40,793 bases of DNA from Algoriphagus aquimarinus (lineage in GTDB: Bacteria; Bacteroidota; Bacteroidia; Cytophagales; Cyclobacteriaceae): positions 1 through 40,793 of the forward strand of contig NZ_VORW01000029.1 in assembly GCF_007997215.1 (NCBI RefSeq), read 5' to 3'. A program made the translations under genes and the position numbers. The notes under the pieces are model-generated. The model had not been told where the DNA came from, made no database searches, and worked only from the letters and a program-made list of their open reading frames with translations. This document shows positions 7,673 through 15,796 of the stretch, in pieces (position 1 is the stretch's first letter; each line of letters opens with the position of its first letter).

Positions 7673-8752
7673 ATGAAATCCATCTCTACTTTTACACATT
7701 TCCTTCTTGCCAGTGCTTTCTTCTGTTTGCAATTCCACCAGCAGGTTTATTCCCAATCGCTGGAATCTAAGATTGATTCATTGCTTGAAAGTACTTTTTC
7801 TCCTGAAGGTCCAGGTGCCGTTTTTTTGGTTGCCAAAGCTGGTAAGCCTATTTATAAGAAAGCTTTTGGACAGGCAAACCTTGAGCTGAATGTCCCAATG
7901 AACACCGATAATGTCTTTGAAATTGGCTCCATGACGAAGCAGTTCACGGCTGTTGCTATTTTGATGCTGATGGAGCAAGAAATGCTCCAATTGGATGATG
8001 AGATCACCAAATTCATCCCCGACTACCCTACTCATGGCAAAACCATTACTGTTCATCACTTGCTCACACATACTTCCGGGATCAAAAGTTTTACCAGCAT
8101 GAAATCTCTTCGAACTATTGAAAAGCAAGATCTTACCCCAATGGAATTGATTGATTTTTTCAAAAACGAACCCATGGATTTTGACCCTGGTGAAGAGTAC
8201 AAATACAACAATTCAGGCTATGTGATTTTGGGAAATATCATCGAAATTCTTTCGGGTGATTCTTATGCTGATTTTATTGAGAAAAACATTTTCCAAAAAC
8301 TCGAAATGAACTCTTCGCAATATGCGAGCCATTCCCAAGTGATCCCAAACCGTGCTTACGGCTATCATCAAAAGGATGAATATGTAAATAGAAATTACAT
8401 CAGCTTGAGTTTACCCTATTCTTCTGGCTCGCTGATGTCTACCGTAGAAGATATGCTGAAATGGAATGAAGCGATCAAAAACAACATCCTTTTGAAGCCA
8501 GAAACCATGGTAACAGCTTTTGAAAACTACTCCTTAAACAATGGAGAGAAAATCGATTATGGTTACGGGTGGAACATCAGTAGCTTAAGTGAATCACTGA
8601 GCTATGAGCACGGAGGTAGCATTTTTGGCTTCAAATCCATGGGGGTGTATTTGCCAAAAGAAGATATCTATGTGATCGGATTGAGTAATTGCGATTGCAA
8701 TTCACCTACAGTATTGACAAGAGATATAGCGATTCTGACCATGGAAAAGTAA
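7673..8752 (+). CDS. Exported serine hydrolase, class C beta-lactamase/DD-peptidase fold
   Basis: A 359-aa protein with a signal peptide (residues 1-~27, VYS/QS) and one beta-lactamase-related domain. The catalytic SxxK is S86-M-T-K89. The second motif YxN is Y178-N-N180, followed by SGY. The third motif is H313-G-G, where true beta-lactamases have KTG. These features fit the broad AmpC-like group of DD-peptidases and esterases, and the substrate cannot be told. The length is normal. It is the first of two such hydrolases here (the other is at 38051). ATTGGT and ACCAAT flank a short loop about 45 bases upstream of the start, and its role is unknown. Confidence 0.88.
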   Translation: MKSISTFTHFLLASAFFCLQFHQQVYSQSLESKIDSLLESTFSPEGPGAVFLVAKAGKPIYKKAFGQANLELNVPMNTDNVFEIGSMTKQFTAVAILMLMEQEMLQLDDEITKFIPDYPTHGKTITVHHLLTHTSGIKSFTSMKSLRTIEKQDLTPMELIDFFKNEPMDFDPGEEYKYNNSGYVILGNIIEILSGDSYADFIEKNIFQKLEMNSSQYASHSQVIPNRAYGYHQKDEYVNRNYISLSLPYSSGSLMSTVEDMLKWNEAIKNNILLKPETMVTAFENYSLNNGEKIDYGYGWNISSLSESLSYEHGGSIFGFKSMGVYLPKEDIYVIGLSNCDCNSPTVLTRDIAILTMEK

Positions 8753-8779
8753 AAGCCTGTAGCTAGGTGCTACAGGCTT
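8753..8779. terminator. Shared terminator hairpin between convergent genes
   Basis: AAGCCTGTAGC (8753-8763) pairs perfectly with GCTACAGGCTT (8769-8779) around a 5-nt loop. It starts right after the stop codon of the plus-strand hydrolase. On the minus strand it is followed by TTACTTTTCC and lies 35 bases beyond the cytochrome gene's stop, so it can serve both. Confidence 0.75.
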
Positions 8780-8814
8780 CAATTGAACTATTCAATAAAG
8801 ATCTTTAGTAATTG

Positions 8815-11055
8815 CTAGCGATTACTCGAGGAAGGAAGACCTGGGTTTTTCTCAAGTTCCTTGATCGTCCAGTATTCATCCCTGTCTTTATACGCTTCCC
8901 GCACATTGCCTACCACTCCTCTCCAGACTGTTCCTGAATTATTCAACTCAGCCCGGATGTAGCTGAGAATATCCGAGATTTCCACATTATTGTATTGAGC
9001 TACTGGAGCCATCGGTCCATTATAGGTTTTCCCATCCACTGGCCCGGTCAATCCATGAAGAAGGATTTTGGTGGTAGTGATTACATCCCCTTGTACTCTC
9101 GGAGACCCTACAAGTGAGGGAGCCAATTGATCCTTCCCTTTCCCATCGGTGCCGTGACAGGAGGAACAATAATCCTGAAATATTTTATAGCCATTCACGA
9201 TTTGAATAGCACCCTCACCCTTTAGTTTATGTTTTTCTTTTAGCGCTTGCAATTCATCAAATGATGGGTTTAGATTTTCTCCTGTAGTTATTTGCAATAA
9301 TTCATTCTGAGGGAATCGGCTACTGATATACTTTACCATTTCCTGTGTACCATCATTGTCAATTCTTGCGCTTAGTACCAACTGCTGCAAAACTTCTGGA
9401 TTATCATCAGACTTCATGTTGTCTAATGCTTCAAACATTTCCACATCGCCTGATTTCAAATAGGGTTCAGAAATTCTAATTGCAGCTGCACGGACTCTAT
9501 AATCCGCATCTTTCATAGCATCCTTAAGCACCTCTTTGTCGATGGCATTCAATCCCTCAAGTGTCCAAAGTGCATGAAGCCTTTCTAAACCGAAATTCAA
9601 ATCAGGATTAAATAACTTCCTGAAAAATCCTTCATTATCTATTGCCAAATCTTTCAATGTGGACACGACAGATTGATCATTTTTCAGGATGATCAATTTT
9701 TGAGCAGTCATTCTCCACCAGCCATTCGGATGAGCTAAATAAGGGATCAATTCGTGAGCAGATTTTTCCAGAAGTTCTGGTTTGGGCCCAGGAACCATAT
9801 CTTCATGATAAACACGATATATCCTTCCTCTTTGATAAAACTTATCGTAGCCTCTCTCATCCACGATTCCACGTAAATAACTTCCTTTTCCTACCCAAGT
9901 GCCTTCTTGAATAATTCCCCGATACATATCTGCGACATAAAGACTTCCATCTGGTCCAGTCGCGGTGAATACAGGCCTGAAAAGCGGATCCGTGGAAGCT
10001 AGAAATTCTGCTTGATCATAGGCATTTTCTAAAGTGATTTTTCCATCCTTATGAATAACCTTCGCACGTCTGATCAGCCTCCCTACTGGCTCAGGAATAA
10101 ATAAATCACCGTAGGCATTAGGCATTTTATCGCCTAGATAAACTTCCTGTCCCGACACTCCCGTAAAGCGATTCAATGTGTTATCCTCAGGTCTCATTCT
10201 TCTTGGACCACCTTGCGCATCTGGATTTCCTACTATCGGCCATGGCTCCATAAAACTTTCATCCCATTGTTCCTTCAGCTCCAATTGCCCGTAACTAGGG
10301 TGCTGTTGGAATCCCAATGCCGGCACTTCTGCTCCAGCCCTGGAGAAAAACAACCTACCCTCTTCATCTTGGCTTAGCCCATATTGACCAGGCAAAGGCT
10401 CTGGAAGTGTATCTCTGAGAATTTTATCACCTACAAATCTGTATCTAAAAGGCTTATTGGATACATATAGCCAATTGTCTATGCTCCACAGCAAATTGGC
10501 ATCCTGATGCTCCAGGTTTCGATTATCCCGGACTGTATCTTCGAGCAAAAGAATTTTTTCATCTGCAACACCATCTCCATTCGTATCACGATAGCTATAC
10601 AAATTTCGATTGTACGTTTCTCCTACAATCACACGATCATCTAGCGGCAAAACAATCCTTGGAAGAACTAGACTATCTATGAAAATGGAGCTTTTATCCA
10701 TTTTGCCATCTCCATCAGTATCTTCAAGCATCATGACCTTACTCCAAGGTTCATTTTCATTGCCTGCATCTACATCCTGCATGTAGGTATTCATCTGAGC
10801 TACGTACATTTTCCCATTTCCATCCCAAGTGATAGAAATCGGTTCGGCAATCATCGGTTCACTGGCAACAAGTTCAACTTTGTATCCTTTGGGAACGTGA
10901 ATCCTCGCTAGAGATTCTTCCGGTGAAAGCACCTTTAGCTCAGGATTGGCATCAATTACTGGCTTTTCGTAAATCTCTTCTAGGTATATTTTGTCTGGTT
11001 TTTGACAAGCATAAAAAGTCAAAGAAAGCCCGAGCAGATAGAGCAGTTTTTTCAT
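8815..11055 (-). CDS. PVC-type haem-binding lipoprotein: sugar-dehydrogenase-like propeller plus c-type cytochrome
   Basis: A 746-aa lipoprotein. Residues 1-17 are a lipoprotein signal, with C17 as the acylated cysteine (LTFYAC). Residues ~50-420 are a beta-propeller of the membrane-bound dehydrogenase type, with calcium-loop-like DTDGDGKMD and DTNGDGVAD. About 430-600 are helical HEAT-like repeats. About 615-705 are a cytochrome c domain with CSSCH (C630, C633, H634) and M682 as likely distal ligand. The family is abundant in Planctomycetes and Bacteroidota next to sugar-catabolism genes and is thought to oxidise sugars or pass electrons from them. Here it is divergent from an aldo/keto reductase and other sugar genes. 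Its substrate is unknown. Confidence 0.88.
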   Translation of the reverse strand: MKKLLYLLGLSLTFYACQKPDKIYLEEIYEKPVIDANPELKVLSPEESLARIHVPKGYKVELVASEPMIAEPISITWDGNGKMYVAQMNTYMQDVDAGNENEPWSKVMMLEDTDGDGKMDKSSIFIDSLVLPRIVLPLDDRVIVGETYNRNLYSYRDTNGDGVADEKILLLEDTVRDNRNLEHQDANLLWSIDNWLYVSNKPFRYRFVGDKILRDTLPEPLPGQYGLSQDEEGRLFFSRAGAEVPALGFQQHPSYGQLELKEQWDESFMEPWPIVGNPDAQGGPRRMRPEDNTLNRFTGVSGQEVYLGDKMPNAYGDLFIPEPVGRLIRRAKVIHKDGKITLENAYDQAEFLASTDPLFRPVFTATGPDGSLYVADMYRGIIQEGTWVGKGSYLRGIVDERGYDKFYQRGRIYRVYHEDMVPGPKPELLEKSAHELIPYLAHPNGWWRMTAQKLIILKNDQSVVSTLKDLAIDNEGFFRKLFNPDLNFGLERLHALWTLEGLNAIDKEVLKDAMKDADYRVRAAAIRISEPYLKSGDVEMFEALDNMKSDDNPEVLQQLVLSARIDNDGTQEMVKYISSRFPQNELLQITTGENLNPSFDELQALKEKHKLKGEGAIQIVNGYKIFQDYCSSCHGTDGKGKDQLAPSLVGSPRVQGDVITTTKILLHGLTGPVDGKTYNGPMAPVAQYNNVEISDILSYIRAELNNSGTVWRGVVGNVREAYKDRDEYWTIKELEKNPGLPSSSNR

Positions 11056-11312
11056 TAGGGGATTTTGGGTTTTAGGTTTGGAGTTATCTTTCTAAATCCT
11101 CAGACATAGATTAATTACGTTTAAATATAGGACACTTTCCATCGGATAAAAAAAGTATAACCCACTACCAATACTTACTTGGAAAGTAGATTTTGTATAG
11201 TAAACCCGATAAAGGCATAATCTTTTCCACTCAGCCACAATTGGATTTCCCTCCTCATAAAATCTCCATATATTGGATTTGTAAAGTTACAACCCCGACA
11301 ATAACCTAATTT

Positions 11313-12245
11313 ATGGAATACAGAAAGTTAGGAAACACAGGAATGGACTTGTCTATTCTTGGATTTGGAGCATCGCCTATGGGAGATGTTTTCAATGTTT
11401 CTGACGAAAAAGACGGATATCGAGCCGTCGACTATGCGATCGATCATGGTGTGAATTTTTTCGATGTTTCTCCCTTTTATGGCCTTACTCTGGCGGAAAA
11501 GCGACTTGGAAATGCCCTCGAAGGAAAGCGTGACCAAGTTATTTTGGCTACAAAATGTGGTCGATATGACTTACAGGAATTTGATTTTTCTGAAAAGAGA
11601 ATTCTGAAAAGTGTAGATGAATCTCTTTCCAGACTGAAAACAGATTACGTCGATCTCCTCCAGCTTCATGACATTGAGTTTGTGGACAAAGAGCAAATCC
11701 TAAATGAAGCCTGGCCTACGCTAGTGAAACTCAAAGAATCCGGTAAAGCCCGATTCATAGGAATAACTGGATTGCCAGTAAACTATCTAGCTGAAATCAC
11801 TCGGAATATTGAAGTAGATACAGTATTGTCTTGGGCGCATTATAATCTTTTGGAAGATGAAATTAATCGTGAATTGGTGCCACTTTCGAAAGAAAAAGGC
11901 TTCGGCCTGATGAATGCTGCTCCCTTGATGCAGCGCATACTTTCGGATGCTCCACTTCCTGAATGGCATAGATCTCCTCAGGCTATGAAGGATATGCAAT
12001 CGAAGCTACTTAGCCTTTGTGCGAAGTATGGAGTGAAGCTCAGCGATGTGGCTATTCGCTATGCCTTGGATCATCCTGATATTACTACCACAATCGTGGG
12101 TATGTGTGATCTTGCTACCATCACTCAAAATGTAAGCGTGCTTGATTTCCGAATTCCTGATGGCCTTTTGGAAGAAATCGAAACTATGGTAGCTCCTGTC
12201 AAAAACCAAATGTGGTTTGAAGGGAAAGCGGAGAATAATATATAA
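11313..12245 (+). CDS. Aldo/keto reductase, L-galactose/L-fucose dehydrogenase-like
   Basis: A 310-aa NAD(P)-dependent oxidoreductase with a complete TIM-barrel aldo/keto reductase domain. The catalytic tetrad is visible: D51 and Y56 (in DVSPFYG), K81 (ATKCGR) and H119 (LLQLHD). The opening (YRKLGNTGMDLSILGFGASPMG) and the DVSPFYG motif resemble the plant L-galactose dehydrogenase/bacterial aldose-1-dehydrogenase group, which oxidises L-galactose, L-fucose or D-arabinose to the lactone. That specificity is inferred, also from the zinc alcohol dehydrogenase and rhamnose-mutarotase-like genes downstream. A repeat block separates it from the next gene, so co-transcription is uncertain. Confidence 0.87.
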   Translation: MEYRKLGNTGMDLSILGFGASPMGDVFNVSDEKDGYRAVDYAIDHGVNFFDVSPFYGLTLAEKRLGNALEGKRDQVILATKCGRYDLQEFDFSEKRILKSVDESLSRLKTDYVDLLQLHDIEFVDKEQILNEAWPTLVKLKESGKARFIGITGLPVNYLAEITRNIEVDTVLSWAHYNLLEDEINRELVPLSKEKGFGLMNAAPLMQRILSDAPLPEWHRSPQAMKDMQSKLLSLCAKYGVKLSDVAIRYALDHPDITTTIVGMCDLATITQNVSVLDFRIPDGLLEEIETMVAPVKNQMWFEGKAENNI

Positions 12246-12351
12246 GCTGGGAGACCGAAGACGGGAGACGGAAGTGGCGTTCATCGCAAACAACGGAGAG
12301 CCTGTCCCGATTCGTCGGGAAGTGAATCGATCTGTTTGTTAGAAGTAACCC

Positions 12352-12395
12352 TTCGACTCCGCTCAGGGTGACATTCGACTCCGCTCAGGGTGACA
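12352..12395. repeat. Two perfect tandem copies of a 22-bp repeat
   Basis: TTCGACTCCGCTCAGGGTGA followed by CA occurs at 12352-12373 and again at 12374-12395 without a gap. The sequence belongs to the same family as the CTTCGACTTCGCTCAGGCTGA block inside the neighbouring dispersed repeat. Together with that repeat, this occupies most of the gene-free stretch 12246-12632. Confidence 0.85.
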
Positions 12396-12399
12396 ATCG

Positions 12400-12573
12400 T
12401 GTCAGACTGAGTAATAAAAGTATAGAACTTACAAAAGAGAGATAACGGTGTCAGCCTGAGCGAAGTCGAAGGCTCTTTTAAAGTAAGTGAAGTTATTGTC
12501 CTCGATCCCGATAGCTATCGGGACGCTCGGACTGACATGATTTTCGGTGAAAAACATAATCCGTCATTGGTAG
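12400..12573 (-). repeat. Dispersed ~172-bp intergenic repeat, copy 2 (inverted)
   Basis: This is the reverse complement of the element at 5084-5256, with only scattered differences. It contains the perfect 16-bp palindrome CCCGATAGCTATCGGG. The two copies face each other across about 7.1 kb and so form a long inverted repeat pair. It carries no gene of its own. Confidence 0.9.
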
Positions 12574-12632
12574 TCGAAGTCGGCATATAGTAAACTTTGA
12601 AGTAAATTATTAAACACAAAACCTCAAACCTC

Positions 12633-13652
12633 ATGAAAGCACTAGTACTTACTGATATCGGCAAAACAGAACTCCGAGAAGTCGAAAAGCCTACACCTAA
12701 ATCCGGAGAAGTTCTCCTTAAAGTCGGCATGGTTGGCTTTTGCGGAGGAGATCTGAATAGTTACCGAGGTCTTTTTCCTCTTCAGGAATATCCAAATATT
12801 TTAGGACATGAAGTTGGGGGAACGATAGAGGAACTGGGAGCTGACGTTCCTGAGAACATCAAAATCGGAATGAAAGTGACGGTTTACCCCTATTTAAATT
12901 GCGGAAAATGCATCGCTTGCCGCAAAGGTGCACGAAATGCCTGCAAGGAAAATAAGACCATGGGCGTTCGTCGTCCTGGTGCCATGTGCAGATACATCGC
13001 CTTGCCTTGGCAGGATGTGTTTCCTTCGGAGAAATTGTCGCTTCGAGAATTGGCTTTGGCGGAGCCACTAACTGTTGGCTTTCATTCTGTAAATCGTGCA
13101 AAGGTTACTGCTCAGGACCGTGTGGCAGTGATTGGCTGTGGAATCGTAGGCTTAGGAGCCATAGCATCAGCTGTGAATAAAGGAGCTGAAGTGATCGCAA
13201 TTGACTTGGATGACGCCAAACTAGCCATCGCAAAGAAAATCGGAGTGAAACATACCATCAATCCAAAGAAGGTAGATCTACATCAAACTCTTCAGGATCT
13301 GACAACCAATGACGGTCCAGACGTGATCATCGAAGCGGTGGGAAGTCCTATCACCTACCGACAGGCTGTAGAAGAAGTGGCTTTTACCGGCAGAGTTGTC
13401 TGCATTGGCTACGCAAAAGCACCTGTGGAATTCAATACTTCTCTCTTTGTGCAAAAGGAAATTGAGATCCTTGGTTCGAGAAACTGCACCACCGAATTCC
13501 CTGAAGTAATCGACTACTTGGAACAAGGTAAATTCCCTGTAGATGAAGTGATCAGCAAGGTAGTGACCATCGAAGAGTCAGAAAAAGCGCTTGAAGATTG
13601 GGCAAAAGACCAGCAGGGAATAATTAAAATAATGATTGATTTTGACAAATAA
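12633..13652 (+). CDS. Zinc-dependent, NAD-type alcohol dehydrogenase (sugar-acid 5-dehydrogenase-like)
   Basis: A 339-aa medium-chain dehydrogenase. Catalytic zinc ligands are C37 (GFCGGD), H59-E60 (GHE) and E144. The structural zinc site C90, C93, C96, C104 (NCGKCIACRKG) is complete. The Rossmann loop is IGCGIVGLGA (~168-177), and D191 at the end of the next strand favours NAD over NADP. The overall pattern, including FGSRN-like ILGSRN and a late IIKIMIDF, recalls L-galactonate/L-gulonate 5-dehydrogenases, but that specificity is only a guess. The stop codon lies 4 bases before the start of the isomerase gene, so the two form an operon. Confidence 0.88.
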   Translation: MKALVLTDIGKTELREVEKPTPKSGEVLLKVGMVGFCGGDLNSYRGLFPLQEYPNILGHEVGGTIEELGADVPENIKIGMKVTVYPYLNCGKCIACRKGARNACKENKTMGVRRPGAMCRYIALPWQDVFPSEKLSLRELALAEPLTVGFHSVNRAKVTAQDRVAVIGCGIVGLGAIASAVNKGAEVIAIDLDDAKLAIAKKIGVKHTINPKKVDLHQTLQDLTTNDGPDVIIEAVGSPITYRQAVEEVAFTGRVVCIGYAKAPVEFNTSLFVQKEIEILGSRNCTTEFPEVIDYLEQGKFPVDEVISKVVTIEESEKALEDWAKDQQGIIKIMIDFDK

Positions 13653-13656
13653 GAAA

Positions 13657-14472
13657 ATGATAAAATCCTGCGTAACAATCGCTCTAGTACCTCAAATCAA
13701 AACTGGCCCTTGGATCTTCTGGGAAGATCTAGAAGCTGGAATGGAGAAAGCTTCCAAACTTGGTTTTGACGCAATCGAACTTTTCACTCCATCGGCAGAT
13801 GCAATTGAAATCTCTAGATTGAAAGTACTTTTAGGTCAGCATAACCTGGAGCTAGCTGCTGTTGGAACTGGCGCTGGAAAGGTAATTCACGGATTGACGC
13901 TTACTGACCCTGATTCAGAAGTCAGAAAAAAGGCTGTTTCCTTCATCTCAGATATGATTGACTTTGGAGCAGCTTTTGGTGCACCTGCGATTATAGGTTC
14001 TATGCAGGGAAATGTACTACCCGGAAATGACAGAGAAGAAACCATGTCTTGGCTGGCAGAAGGATTGAATCAACTTGGAAAGCATGCCGAATCGAAAGGC
14101 GTCACGCTGATCTACGAGCCACTAAACCGCTACGAAACCAACTTGCTTAATACCATTGAAGCTGGGTCAAAATTTATGGAGTCATTGGAAACCAACTCAG
14201 TAAAGCTTCTGGCGGATCTATTTCACATGAATATTGAGGAAGGAAACTTGGAAGAAAGTATTCTGAACTGGGGAAAAAATATCGGACATGTTCACTTTGC
14301 GGATAGCAATAGAAGACCTATGGGTTTTGGACATACATCAATGCAGGAAATAGCATCAGCGCTGAAAACTATTGGATATACTGGCTACGCTTCAGCAGAA
14401 GCTTTCCCCTACCCAAATCCAGATGAAGCTGCCGAGCAGACGATAAAGGAGTTTGGGAGATGGTTTAGATGA
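13657..14472 (+). CDS. Sugar-phosphate isomerase/epimerase family protein (xylose-isomerase-like TIM barrel)
   Basis: A 271-aa protein of the AP-endonuclease-2-like/xylose isomerase-like barrel family, which binds one divalent metal and isomerises or epimerises ketoses or hydroxypyruvate. Expected metal ligands are in YEPLNRYETN (Glu), LLADLFHMNIEE (Asp, His), HVHFADSNR and SAEAFPYP (Glu). An upstream TTG at 13636 would overlap the previous gene. The ATG at 13657, just after the dehydrogenase stop, is chosen because MIKSCVTIAL starts at the first barrel strand. The tight spacing indicates translation coupled to the dehydrogenase. The closest type may be D-tagatose/L-ribulose 3-epimerase or hydroxypyruvate isomerase; I cannot decide. 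Confidence 0.87.
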   Translation: MIKSCVTIALVPQIKTGPWIFWEDLEAGMEKASKLGFDAIELFTPSADAIEISRLKVLLGQHNLELAAVGTGAGKVIHGLTLTDPDSEVRKKAVSFISDMIDFGAAFGAPAIIGSMQGNVLPGNDREETMSWLAEGLNQLGKHAESKGVTLIYEPLNRYETNLLNTIEAGSKFMESLETNSVKLLADLFHMNIEEGNLEESILNWGKNIGHVHFADSNRRPMGFGHTSMQEIASALKTIGYTGYASAEAFPYPNPDEAAEQTIKEFGRWFR

Positions 14473-14809
14473 TTTACGAAGTACGAATGACGATTTACGA
14501 GATTCTTAGGTACTCCAACCCATGAATTCACTAGTGAACCGTATCTTCTGCTTCGATTAATCTGTGTTCTTGATTCTAGACTCTAATTTCTAAAATCTTA
14601 AGTCTAATGTCTTTGATCTAAATTCCCCTTTGACTAGAATTTCGATTCCAAATAAAACAAGAAATCCAAAGGCGTTACCCAAGTCTTGATTTTAGATTCA
14701 ATCTCTAATCTCCTTTCTTTAATCTCCTTTCTCTAATCTCCTTTCTCTAATCTTTTGATTCTAAAGTCTATTGTCTTAAATCTAATGTCTTAAGTCTAAA
14801 GTATACAAA
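14473..14809. other. Gene-free stretch of TCTAA-rich low-complexity DNA
   Basis: No coding frame is supported here. The DNA is built of short, degenerate pieces such as TCTTAAGTCTAATGTCT, ATTCTAGACTCTAATTTCT and AATCTCCTTTCT, especially from 14560 to 14800. It contains the 14-bp tandem array listed separately. It runs right up to the mutarotase gene, so any promoter of that gene must lie within or before it. Confidence 0.6.
14705..14756. repeat. 14-bp tandem repeat, three full copies and a partial
   Basis: The unit CTAATCTCCTTTCT occurs at 14705-14718, 14719-14732 (first base T) and 14733-14746, followed by a partial copy CTAATCTTTT. It lies about 50-100 bases upstream of the mutarotase start. 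It is a likely site of copy-number slippage. Confidence 0.85.
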
Positions 14810-15151
14810 ATGAAACGTTTCGCACTTACACTTGACCTCATTCACGATGAGGAATCCATCAAAGAATACGAGCAGCATCACGCTGCAGGAGCTGCCTGGC
14901 CTGAGGTGACTCAGCATGATATAGATGCAGGAATTCTCAATATTGAGATCTTCCGCACGGGTAATCGCATGTTTATGCTTTTGGAAACTGTCGATGAATT
15001 CGACTTTGAAGAGAAAGCAAAATTCGATGCAGCAAATCCTAAAATCGCGGAATGGGAAGCCTTTATGTGGAAATATCAGCAACCTATTCCATGGGCTAAG
15101 CCTGGAGAAAAGTGGGTCTTGATGAATAGAATCTTCAAGTCAGGAGAGTAA
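14810..15151 (+). CDS. L-rhamnose mutarotase family protein (RhaM/DUF718)
   Basis: A 113-aa single-domain ferredoxin-like protein that interconverts the anomers of an L-sugar. Y20, H24 and W30 in KEYEQHHAAGAAWPEV align with the Y18, H22, W26 region of E. coli RhaM. In E. coli the histidine is the catalytic proton donor. The last third has WxxFMWKYQQPIPWAKPGEKW, typical of the Bacteroidota branch often called L-fucose or L-rhamnose mutarotase. The length matches the family (~104-115 aa). Its place after sugar-oxidising genes suggests it feeds the right anomer to the aldose dehydrogenase at 11313. This is inferred, since a 340-bp repeat-like gap separates it from the operon. Confidence 0.85.
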   Translation: MKRFALTLDLIHDEESIKEYEQHHAAGAAWPEVTQHDIDAGILNIEIFRTGNRMFMLLETVDEFDFEEKAKFDAANPKIAEWEAFMWKYQQPIPWAKPGEKWVLMNRIFKSGE

Positions 15152-15219
15152 TTAACACTTATTGACTAGAAGATTTCTCGTTTTATAGCGATTTTTCTGA
15201 TTCACAAACTTTTATCCAA

Positions 15220-15789
15220 ATGAAAAATCTCACTAAACTCTGTCTTTTATTCAGCCTCGTTTTACTTAGCTCATCCTTAGTCTTAGGGCAGAACACGATG
15301 AATCCACCAAAGGGCTACGATCATGATACTGGAACTATGGTATCCATGCTCGAAAACCTAAGGGGTAGAATTATTATGAGCGTACAAGGTTTGAACCAAG
15401 AGCAAACAGATTTCTTGCTAGATGATAAAGCCAATAGAATCGGCGCCATGATCATGCACTTGGCTGCTACAGAAGTATATTATCAAGCTTACACATTTGA
15501 AGGCAGAGGATTTAATGAGAAGGAAAAGGAGAAATGGGAAACGGCATTGAGCCTTGGCGATGAAGCAAGAGCTGAGTTTACTGGTAAGCCCATTCAATAT
15601 TACCTTGATATTTGGGCGCAGGTTCGCCAAGAGACCATGGAAACTCTAAAAACTAAAGATGACAAATGGTTTGCAAAGCTTGCAAAGGGAGGACAAACTG
15701 ATAATCATTGGGCATGGTTTCATGTGATGGAGCATCAGGCAAACCATATGGGACAAATCAACATGCTCAAAAGTAGATTGCCAGAATAA
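15220..15789 (+). CDS. Exported DinB-fold protein
   Basis: A 189-aa protein with a signal peptide (residues 1-~23, LVLG/QN) followed by a DinB-like four-helix bundle. H80 (MIMHLAATE), H172 and H176 (MEHQANHMGQI) form the three-histidine metal site typical of DinB/YfiT-like proteins. DinB-fold proteins include thiol-dependent enzymes (bacillithiol or mycothiol transferases), but most are uncharacterised and cytosolic, so an exported version is less usual. It starts 68 bases after the mutarotase gene and ends 7 bases from the convergent gene at 15797. Its function is unknown. Confidence 0.8.
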   Translation: MKNLTKLCLLFSLVLLSSSLVLGQNTMNPPKGYDHDTGTMVSMLENLRGRIIMSVQGLNQEQTDFLLDDKANRIGAMIMHLAATEVYYQAYTFEGRGFNEKEKEKWETALSLGDEARAEFTGKPIQYYLDIWAQVRQETMETLKTKDDKWFAKLAKGGQTDNHWAWFHVMEHQANHMGQINMLKSRLPE

Positions 15790-15796
15790 GCACTTC

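Noticed and set aside
7673..8752. Calling the serine hydrolase an antibiotic-resistance beta-lactamase
   Set aside because: It has SxxK and YxN but HGG in place of KTG, and it belongs to a broad group of peptidases and esterases; sequence alone does not support resistance.
12515..12730. 71-codon open frame on the minus strand
   Set aside because: It spans the end of a dispersed repeat and the start of the zinc dehydrogenase gene on the opposite strand.
14705..14756. Possible CRISPR or iteron array
   Set aside because: The 14-bp units are directly abutting and low complexity, and no replication gene is nearby.
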